From Paramecium octaurelia (taxonomy: Eukaryota > Ciliophora > Oligohymenophorea > Peniculida > Parameciidae): 64,000 bases of DNA. The stretch's first letter is position 1. Each line of letters starts with the position of its first letter. The position numbers and the translations under genes were made by a program. Shown here in pieces: positions 42,469-54,700 of the stretch. The notes under the pieces were generated by a model, which worked only from the letters and a program-made list of their open reading frames with translations, made no database searches and had not been told where the DNA came from. Location: contig CAJJDP010000046.1 in NCBI GenBank assembly GCA_905182995.1, positions 190,488 through 254,487 on the forward strand, given 5' to 3'.

Positions 42469-44019
42469 ATGTCGAAATCATACCATTATCAGGTTTAGTA
42501 TGTTGCTAAAGATCAATAGGAATAAAAAAGAGATACTTAACAATATCGAAAAGTAAAAAATCAATATTTAACAATAGTAACACAATAACAATTATGATGG
42601 ATATTAAAGAAACAAAAAATTTTACAACAATCGATAGCATTATTAAAATGATAATAAGAGAGTGGAGTATGAATGTATAGCTGATATTACTATTATTATT
42701 AGAGAAATAATAAATATGTTAGCCTTAACATAATGTTTATGATGCAAAATTATTACTTTCAGCTTATCGAGAATATTTATAACCCCCTGAACCGATTGTC
42801 TAGCTGATCAAAAAAATACCATAATTATTTGCAACCAAACCATTCAAGCCTATTTCTTAGAATTCACATTGCAATCATAGTGATGAAGAAGAACCTCAAT
42901 GGATGCAAGACTCATAATTCAATGCCCCATTTTAACTAAACGATATAGAAAATGAAATTCAATTAAAAAGAGAGCAATATCAGAAGGACCATGGCACATT
43001 TGAAAAAAAATAGGAAGAGAAGAGATAAAAAATAGAAGAATCTTAAATTATGCAAGAATTTGTAGATATTATTGAAATTGAAAAATAGAAGTACAGAGAA
43101 AAAAGAGAATAAGAATTAAAATAATCATAAGCTGCTATCGAAACTAAATTAAAACTTATTGAGCTCTTCTCTTCAAATAATGAACCATCTTTAAATCCTG
43201 TCTAGATCAATCATTAAATATTAACAGTAGAGGAAATAGAAAAGAGGCAATTATCCAATTAAACTCCAACTCATAATAAGAAACAAGAAGAAGTTTCGTA
43301 AGTTAAAGAAACATGTATTAGTGATGATGAATTAAATCAACTTTTGGGTCTTAATAACAATAATGAAAATTCACATTTTAAAACTGTAGATTAGCTGCCT
43401 ACTGTTCTTTTTAAGAGTGAATAAATTAAAACTTCACCATTTTCTATTCAAGCTCAATTACACAACAAGGACATTAATGAATCATTATGGTTTTATATTG
43501 ATAAATCAAACAAAGTAATTTGGATTTTTTATTTAGACTTAAGGAGGGTTTCCAACCAAAAATATGGATGTTTGGTATTCATAAAATTATTTTAAACCCA
43601 GTCTCATGATTTCATGGGGTTCTCCTGGAAAATGGATATACTTTGAATAATTCTAAGCCAATTTACAATCGATTTTATAAGGAACTTTGGATAAGTTAAA
43701 AGCCATGGATCCTTCAGTAGTTGATTAATCCAAAGCTTACAAGCCTCTTTAATCTAATCAATAATCATCCTGGAATAATCAATAGCATTACGTCTAAAAT
43801 AACAACAACAACAGATATTAATATAACAATTATAATAATTAATATGGATAATAAAGAAATAGAAACCCCTAAAATAGAACTATCTTTTAGATCGGATAAA
43901 GGGATTCATAACAAATGCATTATAATTAATATTATTATTCAAATGGAAATTAAATTGAATAATCAGGTGAAGGATATATTCTTGATCCAAAGAGTTTTCC
44001 AACACCTGATGAAAAATGA
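42469..44019 (+). CDS. GYF-domain protein with eIF4E-binding motif (GIGYF-like)
   Basis: A 491-residue protein with three introns (25, 28 and 22 nt). Near residue 75, YDAKLLL at 42738-42758 fits the canonical eIF4E-binding motif YxxxxL-hydrophobic. The middle is a Glu/Lys/Gln coiled coil. A GYF domain spans about 43485-43650: LWFYIDKSNKTQGGFPTKNM, DVWYSQNYF and WGSPGKWIYFEQF. GYF domains bind proline-rich ligands. In animals, GIGYF proteins join 4EHP/eIF4E-type cap-binding proteins to translational repressors, so a role in mRNA repression is inferred. The tail is Asn/Gln/Tyr-rich. Confidence 0.82.
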
Positions 44020-44055
44020 GATTAATAAAATTACAAAAAATATTATTTATATTTT

Positions 44056-45530
44056 TCAAAATTTTCTATTGCTATAATTTAATGATCTCTAAAAAGATAT
44101 TTCTATGAATGATTTTTTAGAACTGGCACTATACTATAAATAATATTTCTTAAATCTTACTTTCTGTCCAGAATAATCAAGATACGATTTTGAATAATTG
44201 AGAGGGCTTTGAGATATTCGACTAGCCGATGAATACCTCTAATATTTATCTGTAAAAAGACCAGAACTACTTACTTTTATATCATTTTTCAACTAAATTA
44301 ATAATAATTATTGTTTTAACTCTTCATTTTTTATTTATTAATCTAGCCATAATTTCTCTCTTAATAAATAATCGCTATCGAATGAAGGGGATTCAATAAA
44401 TTTTCCTGGGTGACTCACTCTTGAATAGTATTATATTTCTCTATTTTATTACTCATAAAAATATCCTACATAAGACCTATGAATTGATTATGGTACTATC
44501 CCTAATAGTAATTCTAATGAATAAATTTTTTTCTTTAAATAATAAATTTCAAACTCGATGTCATCATCTGAGTAATTATATAAATGTTAATTATCCATAT
44601 TATTATGATTTAATACTTAAGATTAGACAACTTGTTGATTATTTTGTACACTATCCTTCCCATCTTAATCATCCTTTGCATTATTTTATTAGGCTTATTC
44701 TAATTTTTGTTCCTGTTAGATTTACTCTACATCTTCTTATTATTTTTCTTAATTATCATTTTCTACTTCTATTTCTTCTTCATTATCATTATCATTTTCT
44801 TCTTCTTCTTACTCATCATTATAATCTTAATCCTCTTCGTTCTCTGTGTAAATTTAATCCAATAGAATTTTTAGCTTTTATGGCTATCCTTATATAATAT
44901 CAACAAAATTCTATAGAACTTCTTCACTAATGTTTTTTTCCAACTATTATAACCATTCCTACAAAGAATCTACTGTAATTTAATTATTATTATCACAAAT
45001 ATTCAATTAGTTCAATTCAATTTTTTCTTGTATTTCCTAATATAGCCTAAGATTTAATTCTATCATTTACAAATAATTTTCTTTTAACTAATTCATGAAT
45101 TATGATAATAATGTTTCAATTTCTTTTGGTAATAGCATATCAACAGGAAGATCATAGCCTTTATGATTTTAGGCTTATTCTCTCAATTAAGCATTCCTTT
45201 TAGGCAATATAGCACTCTTAAAGCTAATTATTTCGGTGAAAAGTATACTCCCGGTAGGTTATTATTTTATCAGAATCTTCATCTAAAACTCTGAATATGT
45301 AATCAAGTTGATCTTGTGTTACTTCAATATCATTATCACATAAAAATTCAAAAATATTCTCAGGTTTTAATCCTGAAATTCTAGGTTAATCTAATCGATT
45401 GTAAGCTAATGTTAAGTTAATTATTACTTGTGTGTGATTCAAAACTATCTATGCTTGCTAGCGACATCCTAATCTCTTCTAGTTTTGCCTCTGCTTCTAC
45501 TGCCAATAAAATAAAGGAATAGAAATTCAT
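44056..45530 (-). CDS. EF-hand protein with acidic coiled-coil tail
   Basis: About 477 residues with introns of 22 and 19 nt (the latter at 45197-45215). The N-terminus (AEAKLEEIRMSLASIDSF) matches a pattern common in ciliate calmodulin-like proteins. An EF hand is clear in QLDYIFRVLDEDSDKIITYR, with loop ligands D, D, S/D and E in place; a second upstream hand is degenerate. The remainder is acidic, Gln/Glu-rich, and ends in a Tyr/Ser-rich basic stretch. A Ca2+-dependent cortical or ciliary role is plausible. The start is uncertain; ATG at 45465-45467 is an alternative. Confidence 0.72.
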
Positions 45531-46012
45531 TATATTATAAATTAAACTAAAATAAATTTTATTTAGTTTTAACAAATAATTCAAAAATAACATTCTAATG
45601 AATTGACAAGGTAATAATAAAATAAAATTTGAATATTTTGAAATCATACAAAGGGATATTTTTATCAAAATACAGAGACTGACTTAATTTATGTAAGTTT
45701 CATCTTGACTTAGGAAGAAGTTAAGAATGTTTAATATTAAGTCTGCTCTTTTTAAAAACACCATAATAATATAATTTAATATCTTTCCTCTTTTTCATAT
45801 TGATTTTAAATACAAAGATTGCAAAATATATTACTAAATTTTTAATAACTAATAGTTCTAAGTTATAGATTCTTATTTGGGTTCAAATATGATGTCTATC
45901 TTATTATTTGGTAATTTTATTAAATTACATGCAACTTTATCATTTTATTCGTAACATTCAATTAATTATAAATATTTTCTTAAATTTGATCACTTTCAAA
46001 AACAATTGCTGA
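45531..46012. other. Intergenic region, no gene seen
   Basis: About 480 bp of AT-rich sequence between two minus-strand genes. A possible 5' extension of the EF-hand gene lies at 45531-45668 but its frame has no supporting motif. Confidence 0.45.
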
Positions 46013-46375
46013 TCATAATCTTTTTCTGATATTATAGTATATATTTGTCAGCTATAAATTCTCTTTAAATTTGTTCCTATTTTTTCTTCTAAACCCTTAA
46101 CTTTCCAAATCCGATTTTTTGGATATGCTTTTCTATTTTTAAATAACTAAAGTCTATTCGGCCATTCCTAACTATACTAGCTTCTTTCTGTGAAATATTA
46201 ATAATGTTTCTTTAATGACCCTTTTATATTTTTTGAACATTATCAAAGCTATATTAGATAACTAATAAGTTTGAGGACAAGGTTTGAATGCCTGAAGAAG
46301 TTTATGATGGGAAGTAAATTCACAAAAAATACGTTTTAGTTAATCATTAATATTATCTGTAAATTATTAATTCAT
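46013..46375 (-). CDS. Small hypothetical protein
   Basis: A 120-residue frame from ATG 46373-46375 to TGA 46013-46015. It contains FCEFTSHHKLLQAFKPCPQ and a basic C-terminal half (KKSDLESQGFRRKNRNKFKE). The composition looks coding, but no family is recognised and there is no intron to support it. It lies 8 bp downstream of SF3B6 on the same strand, which is very tight. Confidence 0.42.
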
Positions 46376-46383
46376 TATAAAAT

Positions 46384-46799
46384 TCATTACTATTATTATC
46401 TCTATTATTCACGAAGTTTTTCAATTTGCTTTCTCTAAAATTCAAGGTCTTATCTCTCCTACATTTTTTGTGGTTAATAGTATAACACAATCAAATATCT
46501 AAAAAAGAATTAATATAAAAATAATAAAAATACCTTCCAGCAACATTAAAACCAGATAAGTTATCAAAAGCATTTTTGGCATCATAAATATCCTCATAAA
46601 CAACAAAAGCTGTTCCTTTTTTATCGCCATGAGTTCCTCTAAATAATCTATTCAAAATGATTTACTTTCTAATTTATCTGATAGCTCCAAATTTTCCAAA
46701 GATGTCATACATTTCTTCAGAAGTAATTTTATAAGGTAAATTTCTTACATAAAGTATTCTATTTACTTCAGCTGGCAATCTAATAACTTATCTAGACAT
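46384..46799 (-). CDS. Splicing factor SF3B6 (p14) RRM protein
   Basis: A 117-residue RNA-recognition-motif protein with introns of 27 and 35 nt. RNP2 is [10 protein letters not shown] and RNP1 is [26 protein letters not shown] and [18 protein letters not shown] match SF3b p14 closely. This subunit of U2 snRNP contacts the branch-point adenosine through the RRM and binds SF3B1. Length and domain match the human protein (about 125 residues). The C-terminal helix is Gln/Arg-rich. The start at ATG 46797-46799 gives the usual short N-terminus. Confidence 0.95.
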
Positions 46800-47087
46800 A
46801 AAAATTATGATTATTTAAATAAATATATATTTTTAAGTAATAATAGTGTATTTTTTTATCTATTGTTATGTACAAGTAATCCCTATTTTTCAAGGTAGAG
46901 TTTCTTGTGTCTTAATACCTCGATTTCTTGGTTTATTGTAATTAAACTAATTACAAAAGATTCATCACGTATCTTACTAATTAAGGTTAATCCAACAAAA
47001 ATAAAAATTAGAAATTAGCAAGCAATTATTCACTCATATTGTATGTTGATATTAGATTTAAATAATATTTATATATAATAAATTATA

Positions 47088-49230
47088 ATGATTAACACGA
47101 AATTAAAAAATCCAAAATCGATGACTACCCTAGTAAATTTATATTTAAAAAACATTCATAACCCATAGGAGCTAAAAGATTTAATTAATTAATTATTGAG
47201 TGATGCTACTTTTTTGCCAATATATGGACTGAGTGATTAATAGAAACTAGAGCATAAAACCATCTTTACTAATATTCAACTCGGGAATAACTAGAACTTA
47301 GGGTAACTTATGAACCTAATTTAGCACTATACTTGGAATGACAGTTTTAGGAGTCATTGGATTCTTGGCACTTGGATTTACTTTTTTAGGTGCAATAGGT
47401 GGAGGGGCTATAGGGATTATTTTGGGTCGGTATTTGGGAAGAAAAATCTCAAAAAAAATAGCTACAAAAGGGATAAATTTAACCGAATTTGATATATTTA
47501 TTATCAGAGTATAATGCTTAATAAAATGGGTAAATTTTAGATTTAAAACTTAGGGGAAATTGATTATGATCAAATATACAAACAATATAAATTTACAAAG
47601 GTTTTGCATTCAAAGAATTTTAACTGAAATCAAACCTCTATTGCATTATAAGTATTTTGATGAGAAATTTCAAAAAGAGTCTTTGAATTTATTAGCTAAA
47701 ATCAGGGAATGGCTGGCTAAAGAATAATCTATATATGCTTTGTGTCTTAGTTATAAATTAACCAAGGAATATATTTAGATAATTGAATAAAAAATCATTT
47801 ATTCAAAATTTAGTAATCATGAAGTAAATACTTATAATCATAGTTTATTTTTTAGATTTCATATGTTTTAAATGAAACCGTTTCTGATGTTTTAATCCCT
47901 TTTTTAACATTATTTTAACATTCAAAACAATTTGAAAAAAATGAAGTAATCCAATTGTTGATCAAAAAAATCAAAAAATTATAAGTAAATAAAATAGTAC
48001 TCAAATGCTAACAAAGTTATTTTGATTAATAACTTTCAATTGAATTTATCAAAATGTTTGCTGCCAAACTCAATTAAAAAGTTAAGATTGAAGATTTGGA
48101 AAAGTTCTTATAAATACAAAATTATAGATAATAATAATAAAATAGAGAGTAAAATTCACCAACGAAAAGTCAATAAAGAAGGAAAAGTTAAGGAGATATG
48201 GTATCCATAAATGAAGAAGTAGATGAAGAATTTCAAGCTCAGGTGCCGTTAATCATGAAAAATTAAGTGAGAGCAAGGGCAAAATCATACGATGATAAAA
48301 ATGATCAGCAGTAATCTTAATTAGTAATACAATAAAATTAATAATAATAGTAATAGTAATAATAAATTATATAATCATCTGATTAAATTGTTTTTGAAAA
48401 TACAGAAAAAAGAGGATCTTAATGTATTCCAGAAAACTTGATTTAATAAAGCCAATTGCAATAGATTTTACACTTGCAGATGGAACATTCTTAACAACAC
48501 TCATAAATTCATAGAATTTCATAATTAGCCTAAGATAATTAAATCAATTCAGACAGAAACTATTAACTCTCAGCTGAGTTGGAAGAAAAGTTTAAACTAT
48601 TAGTTGATCTTATAGAAGAACCTATAGACGGATGGGAAATCATATTAAAAAAAGAAAATTTAATCATTTACAAAACTTTCAAACCTGGAAATCCAGCTGT
48701 TTTTGTTAAAGGTCACAGTGATTTAATAGGAATTTCAATAGATGTCTTATTGAAGGCTATACATAACGAAAAGTACAGACAAAAATGGGATAAAATTTTA
48801 TTGAGTTTTTAAGTGTTAGAAAGAGAATCTGCTATTGTAGATATCATTTATTACTATGTTAAAAGTCCACCTTGTGTGGATAATAGAGAGTTTTGTTAGA
48901 AAAGAATTTTGAAATACGATTTTCCAAAACCAGGACAAACATGTCTATTATATTTTAGCGTTGAACATTGTAAGGCCCCTAAATTCAAAGGGCATATAAG
49001 GGCTGAAACATTAATTTCTGGCTACATTTTAGAAACTATACCTGGTGGAAGCCGACTATATTTTTGTTCTAACAATGACGTTAAAGGAGATATTCCAAAG
49101 GTAACTTATATTTCTCTAAGAATAGAGCTTAGTTAACTATGTTGCTTCTAGAGCTCCTATAAGTTGGATTAATTCACTAAGAAAAGGATGTGAAGATTAC
49201 AATAAGATTATGTAACAAATTTAATAATGA
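47088..49230 (+). CDS. START-domain lipid-binding protein with N-terminal hydrophobic segment
   Basis: A 687-residue protein with introns of 22, 32 and 25 nt. Near residues 80-110 a glycine-rich hydrophobic stretch (VIGFLALGFTFLGAIGGGAI) could be a membrane hairpin. A central Gln-rich linker follows. The C-terminal 210 residues are a START domain: DGWEIILKKENLIIYKTF, HNEKYRQKWDKIL, ESAIVDIIYYYVKSPP, NREFCQKR and SLVNYVASRAPISWINSLRK. START domains bind lipids or sterols and move them between membranes. The N-terminal segment would tether the protein to one membrane. Confidence 0.88.
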
Positions 49231-49259
49231 ATAATTGAGAGTAGCAATTGATTTATATA

Positions 49260-49927
49260 TCATATAACTATACTTGATAATAAAAAATAGATCAATAACA
49301 AAATAACAGTGCCTCCGATAAAAAATTCTTTGACAGTTATTGAACTTTCTTCTTCCACAATTATATTAGCACCAACATTATTATGATTATCATTAAATTA
49401 ATTGTTTTAGTAATTGTCATTCAATTTTAACTTATCGAAATGCTTTTTAAAGATCTTAGTAAATTGTTAATTTTATAAATTAAATTTTTTGGAATTTTAA
49501 GCCTATCTCTATTTTTCTAAAGCACTACAAATAATTCCCCCAGTTGTATGTTCGTTGGTATACATGAATGAAATAATTGAAATCATCATAGATTCAATTG
49601 TTTAAGCAGAACTCCAGCTTTCTGGATGAAAATTAGTAAATGATCTTAGAATTAGTTATAACATTACAAACATACAGGTTTTCCAACTTCAAATCTCCCT
49701 GATGGAGTTATGAATTTTAAGGTAGGAGGTTTGAGTGGATAGTCAGGGGGCATCTATAAAATTCCATGATAATATCCTCCTTCAAAGGCATCAGTCAAAT
49801 TATGAATCACAAAATGCCATTCGAAAATATTTGTGGGATTCGGTTCACAAATGAATTAATTATTATTCAACTTTTACAATTTTTCATATTCTCTGAGTAA
49901 TCTTTAAATCGATAATTGTTGGGCCAT
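49260..49927 (-). CDS. Tail-anchored ubiquitin-conjugating enzyme E2, UBE2J2-like
   Basis: A 214-residue E2 with one 23-nt intron. The UBC fold shows RLLREYEKL, EWHFVIHNLTDAFEGGYYHG and PPDYPLKPPTLKFITPSGRF, then the active site VCLSFTNFHPESW, which matches the distinctive LCLSITDFHPDTW of UBE2J2 (Ubc6). The C-terminal segment GGTVILLLIYFLLSSIVI is a tail anchor, so the enzyme sits on the ER face and serves ER-associated degradation. It is convergent with the START gene, 29 bp apart. Confidence 0.95.
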
Positions 49928-50598
49928 AATAAATAATAAATTAAATTATTTTATCTAAGAATAATATTAAATTTCTAATATTTTTATTAAGCTAAGAATT
50001 AGAACAATTTTGATAATGAGGAATTATGATAAAGTTAATAGTATTATATAGATTCTTATATTAATAAATGAAAATTATGAAGTTTTTTGTTATGCAAAAT
50101 CGTTAAAATCTGAAATAAAAACTTTTTGTGAAATAGAATTAAAGTAAATCTAAATGATAATTAATTACAATATAATGGACGAGAAATCTAAGGATTAAAA
50201 GAGATGAATATATATCTAAATTATTTAATATTAATGGAAAGTAAATTTAAAATGAAGAATAGACAACTAAAAATTCTAAGAAATATTGAAGAAAGTAGAT
50301 ATTATTGGAGTAAACTATGCTTGGGAATGAAAATTTGATGAATATTTAGAATTATAAATTGCGCAATTGTTTTTAATGATTAATATTTTTATATATTAAT
50401 TGTAAATTATAGTTATAATAATATAAATATAATATATAAAAGTAAACATTTTGTTGAAGGAAAACAATTGTGATAAATTAATTCTTTTTTAATTCAAATG
50501 AAATTCTTAACGGATTATTTATGTTATTCACTAATAATCCAAGCATTATTAATAAACTTTCGACTTTTAATTAGACTAATTGAATATACGAATATTTA
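49928..50598. other. Intergenic region, no gene seen
   Basis: About 670 bp, extremely AT-rich, between two minus-strand genes. No gene or RNA signal is supported. Confidence 0.55.
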
Positions 50599-51159
50599 TC
50601 ACAATTAATAAAATGCTTAGACCTTTATGAATGAAAGAAGTTTATGGCCAGGATAGGATGTACCATTTTTATTGTAAAATCTTATCTTAGTAACAAGTTG
50701 ATCAGGAAATCTAACCTCCTTTACAGATTAAGCAAAACCATTATAAATTTAGGTCTCAGTGTTTCTATCAGCTCCAATAAGAAAAATTTGTAAATCAGCT
50801 ATTCTGTTGTCCACATCCCATATTCTAAACCGTACTAAATTGATTTCATATGGTTAAGTGAGCTCAATAATTAAAGATAAATATAAATCAAAATAGACAT
50901 GGCCTACCTACATGCCAAATTCAATATAAAAGTATAAACTATCCCTTAAGGGACTTGCAAGAGAGCCAGGATAGTAAAAATTGATGATCCTAGCTGTTGT
51001 GATGATTGCTCCATTTTTTTCAGAAGCTACATCCTAATAGTTTCCTCGAATTTTTGACTTAGTTTGCTAAATAAATTAAGTATTTTCAATACAAGTAGCT
51101 AAAGCGAATCTATTTTGAACATATTAGCACCAAATTAGAATAATAACATAAGTTTTCAT
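50599..51159 (-). CDS. Secreted protein with F5/8-type-like C-terminal domain
   Basis: A 186-residue intronless gene. The N-terminus (MKTYVIILIWCQYV then ALA) is a signal peptide. The C-terminal half includes PYEINLVRFRIWDVDNRIAD, LQIFLIGADRN and PDQLVTKIRFYNKNGTS, which resembles the galactose-binding (F5/8 type C or BTBD9-type) beta sandwich. This points to a secreted or surface carbohydrate- or lipid-binding protein, but the match is weak. The start is the first ATG, at 51157-51159. Confidence 0.66.
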
Positions 51160-51770
51160 TTATTTGAATATTTCTAATATTTTATATATAATTGAAATCA
51201 AAAGTGATATAATTCTTAAAAGTAAATTCTATATCTGAACCCTAAAATACTCTACTGTTAGTGATTTGAATAACTTTTTTTGTACATAAAATTAATATTT
51301 GTAACAATCATGAAATATTTAAAAATATAGTTACATTATTCTCTTCTCTAATGCCGTTATTGTATTACAATTTAGTCAATTATCAAATATAGAGTTTGTT
51401 CATGAGCTAAATCTATTGCATTTTTGGTAAAATATTTATTCAAAATATTTCTAAATTTTATAATTTAAAAAGAGTTAAAGAATTCAATCCAATTATTTGG
51501 ACATTTAAAGTTTTTTTAAATTAATCTATGTCTGTTTGAATTAAAATAAAATCACAGACATTGAATTTTTATAATTTTTGCATTCATATGAAAAACTTAA
51601 TAAGTATTTAGTAAAAATGAAAATAGGTAAAATCATCAACTATTTTCGTACTGTTTTCAGAATAAATTAACTTTACTCTTCTTAATTTCTCATTTTTATA
51701 ATAATTTATGATTATTAATATTCTTAGAACTAGATTGCAATTAAATTCTAAATATATAATAAATTAATTA
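51160..51770. other. Intergenic region between divergent genes
   Basis: About 610 bp of AT-rich sequence upstream of both the secreted-protein gene and the repeat gene. No gene seen. Confidence 0.55.
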
Positions 51771-54700
51771 ATGTCATCTAATAATTAATTATTTGCTAAA
51801 GAGTATGAAGTTATTCTCTGGAATTGTGATGAAGATCCGCCAAAATAAATAAAATCTAAATTTGAAATTACATGCTCTAACAGTGAAGAAATAATATACA
51901 GTTCTGAAGGAGCTATTCTAAGAGTGTAAGAAAAATATGTATTCTCAAATTAGAGATAAAATTTATGCAGGATTTAAGGAGCCAGAAGTGTTGACCAATT
52001 TGGAGTAAATAAAAAATCTACAATGGATAGGATAACATGACTAAAATAACTTAAAGATTGGCACCTGGAAAGTCTTGTGGAAAGATGAATAATTATAAAA
52101 TGTAGGAGGAGAATACTCAAAGTTTGGAAATAAATAAGGATAATGGAAAGAGATTATATAGAATTATTGGAGGTATTTTTGATATAATGCTTAATTAGTA
52201 AAGCATAAGTTTATGAAGCAGGCGAATATATCAACAATTAAAGATAAGGATTTTGGAAATATATTTATGAAGATAAAGACTTGTATAAAAAATATATATA
52301 TTTAGGGGTGGTGGTGAATATAATGAACAAGGCAAAAGAAATGGAAAGTGGATCGATTTGAGTGATGGATTTTGGGCCTACTCTTAAGTTGTTTATAAAG
52401 GCGAATATGTAGATGGCCAGAAGATTGGTAGATGGGATATCTTATACTAACAGAGAAAAGGAAAAAATTTTGAATTGATGTAAATTTAAATGAAAAATTT
52501 ATAGTGGAGGTGGAAATTATGATGAAGGTGGTAATGGTAAAAAGATTGGAGAATGGATTGAGTTGAATGAAGGATTTTGGGATTACTCTTAAGTCATTTA
52601 TAAAGGAGAATATTCAAATAATAATAAAATAGGAAAATGGGATATTTTATCTAGGAAAAAGGGTGAATAATTATTTCTATCAATGTAAAATCAATTAACT
52701 AAACTATTTAGAGGTGGCGGGTTTTATTGTTAAAGTGGCTCACTTTAGATTAGAAGATGGGTAGAGCCTAGGGATGGGTTTGGGTATTAATAAAAAATTG
52801 TTTATGATGGTCAATATCAAAACGGCAAAAGAGTTGGATGGTGGGATATAATTAATTTTGGGATTTATAATAAATTTGAAAAAATGTAGAATAATCATAC
52901 CTAATTTAAGTGGTGGAGGATTATATGATTCAGCTAGAAAGGTAGGAAAATGGATTGAACTAAGTGATTAATTTAAATACAACTCTTAAGTAATATATGA
53001 AGGTGAGTACAGATATGAATAGAAAATTGGAATATGGAATATATTCTATAGAGAAAAGGAGTAATAATAGTTTCGATAAATGTAAATATTAAGTATAAAC
53101 CTTATGAAGTGGTGGCGGAACTTATGATTAAACAGGTTAAGGTATTAAAATTGGGTTTTGGGTTGAATTGAGTGATAAGTTTATAAATAATTCTTAAGTT
53201 TCATATTAAGGAGAATATTAAAATAATAAGAAAGTAGGCAGGTGGAATATTTATTCTAGAAATACAGATTGTCAATCTGAAAAAATGTACAAAAATCAGA
53301 TAAATATATTTAGCGGCGATATTTTTTATAATTTTGATGGCAAGCCTTTGGTTGGAATGTGTATGCAATTAAATCAATTCTTAAATTTATCATACATAGC
53401 ATCCGTAGGCAAATTTGTAGATGGCAAAAAGGTTGGAAAGTGGGATATTATTTATAGAAGTTTGCATTATGAACCATTTCAAAAGATGTAAATAAAATTA
53501 TTATAATATAAAAGTGGAGGTGGAGAATATCATACCACAAATTCTGGGATTAAGATTGGAAAATGGATTGAATTGAGTGGTTATTTTAGCTAAAACATTT
53601 AAGTAACTTATGATGGAGAATATCAAAATGGGAAAAAAGTAGGTTTATGGAAAGTGTATAATCAAAAGAAATTAAGGTAAGCTGCTATTTAATTAATTAG
53701 TGGTTGTTTAAATTATGATCTAGAAGGAAGAGTTATATATAAAAGCGGACAGTATAATTACAATTATTAAAACTATTAGCCCCTCCAATATAATTAATAT
53801 TGGAGAAATAGCACAAGGTTAAAAGGTAGGAAGGTGGGATATCTTATCGAGGTGTTCCTCAGATTAAAAATATCTATTGATGTACATGTTTGCAATTCAA
53901 TATTTAGTGGGGGAGGACAATATGAGGAGGGAAATTATGGTATGAAAATTGGAGAATGGATAGAGTTGGGTGAAATGTTTACAAAATATACTTAAGTCAC
54001 TTATCATGGTGAATATCTAAATGGAAAGAAAGTTGGTAAATGGCAAATATTTTTTCAATTTAAGGGCATTAAAATTAAAAAATTAATGTACGTATTTGCA
54101 ATTTAAAAATTTAGTGGAGGTGGGTAATATGAAGTAGAAAATTGTGGGTTAAAAATTGGGAATTGGATAGAGATAAGCGATACATTTAATCAGTACTCAA
54201 AATTGACCTATAATGGCCAATATGTTAATGGTTTAAAAGTTGGATTATGGAAAGAATATAATGGAAAGAAATTAAGGTAAGCTTCTATTGTATTCAATAA
54301 TTAGAGGTTGTTTAAATTATGATCTAGGAGGAAACGTTATTTATAAAAGTGGATAGTATAATTAATTCATAAAACTGTTAGCCCATCAAATGTAATGGAG
54401 ATTGGAGAATTTATAAATGGTAAAAAGGTAGGAAGATGGGATATTCTAAGAAGAAATTCCAATAAAAAACCATATCAATTGATGTAAGTTCTAAAAATAC
54501 AGCTTTAGTGGTGGAGGATCATATGATGAAGCTAACTAAGGCAATAAAATAGGAATGTGGATTTAAATTACTGAGCAAGTTAATGATAATATCATAGCCA
54601 TATAAAAAGGAGAATACAATAATGATAAGAAAGTTGGTTAATGGATCACCACCAATTAGTATAGCGGATTTTGGTATTATAATTTACCTGATAATTTAGT

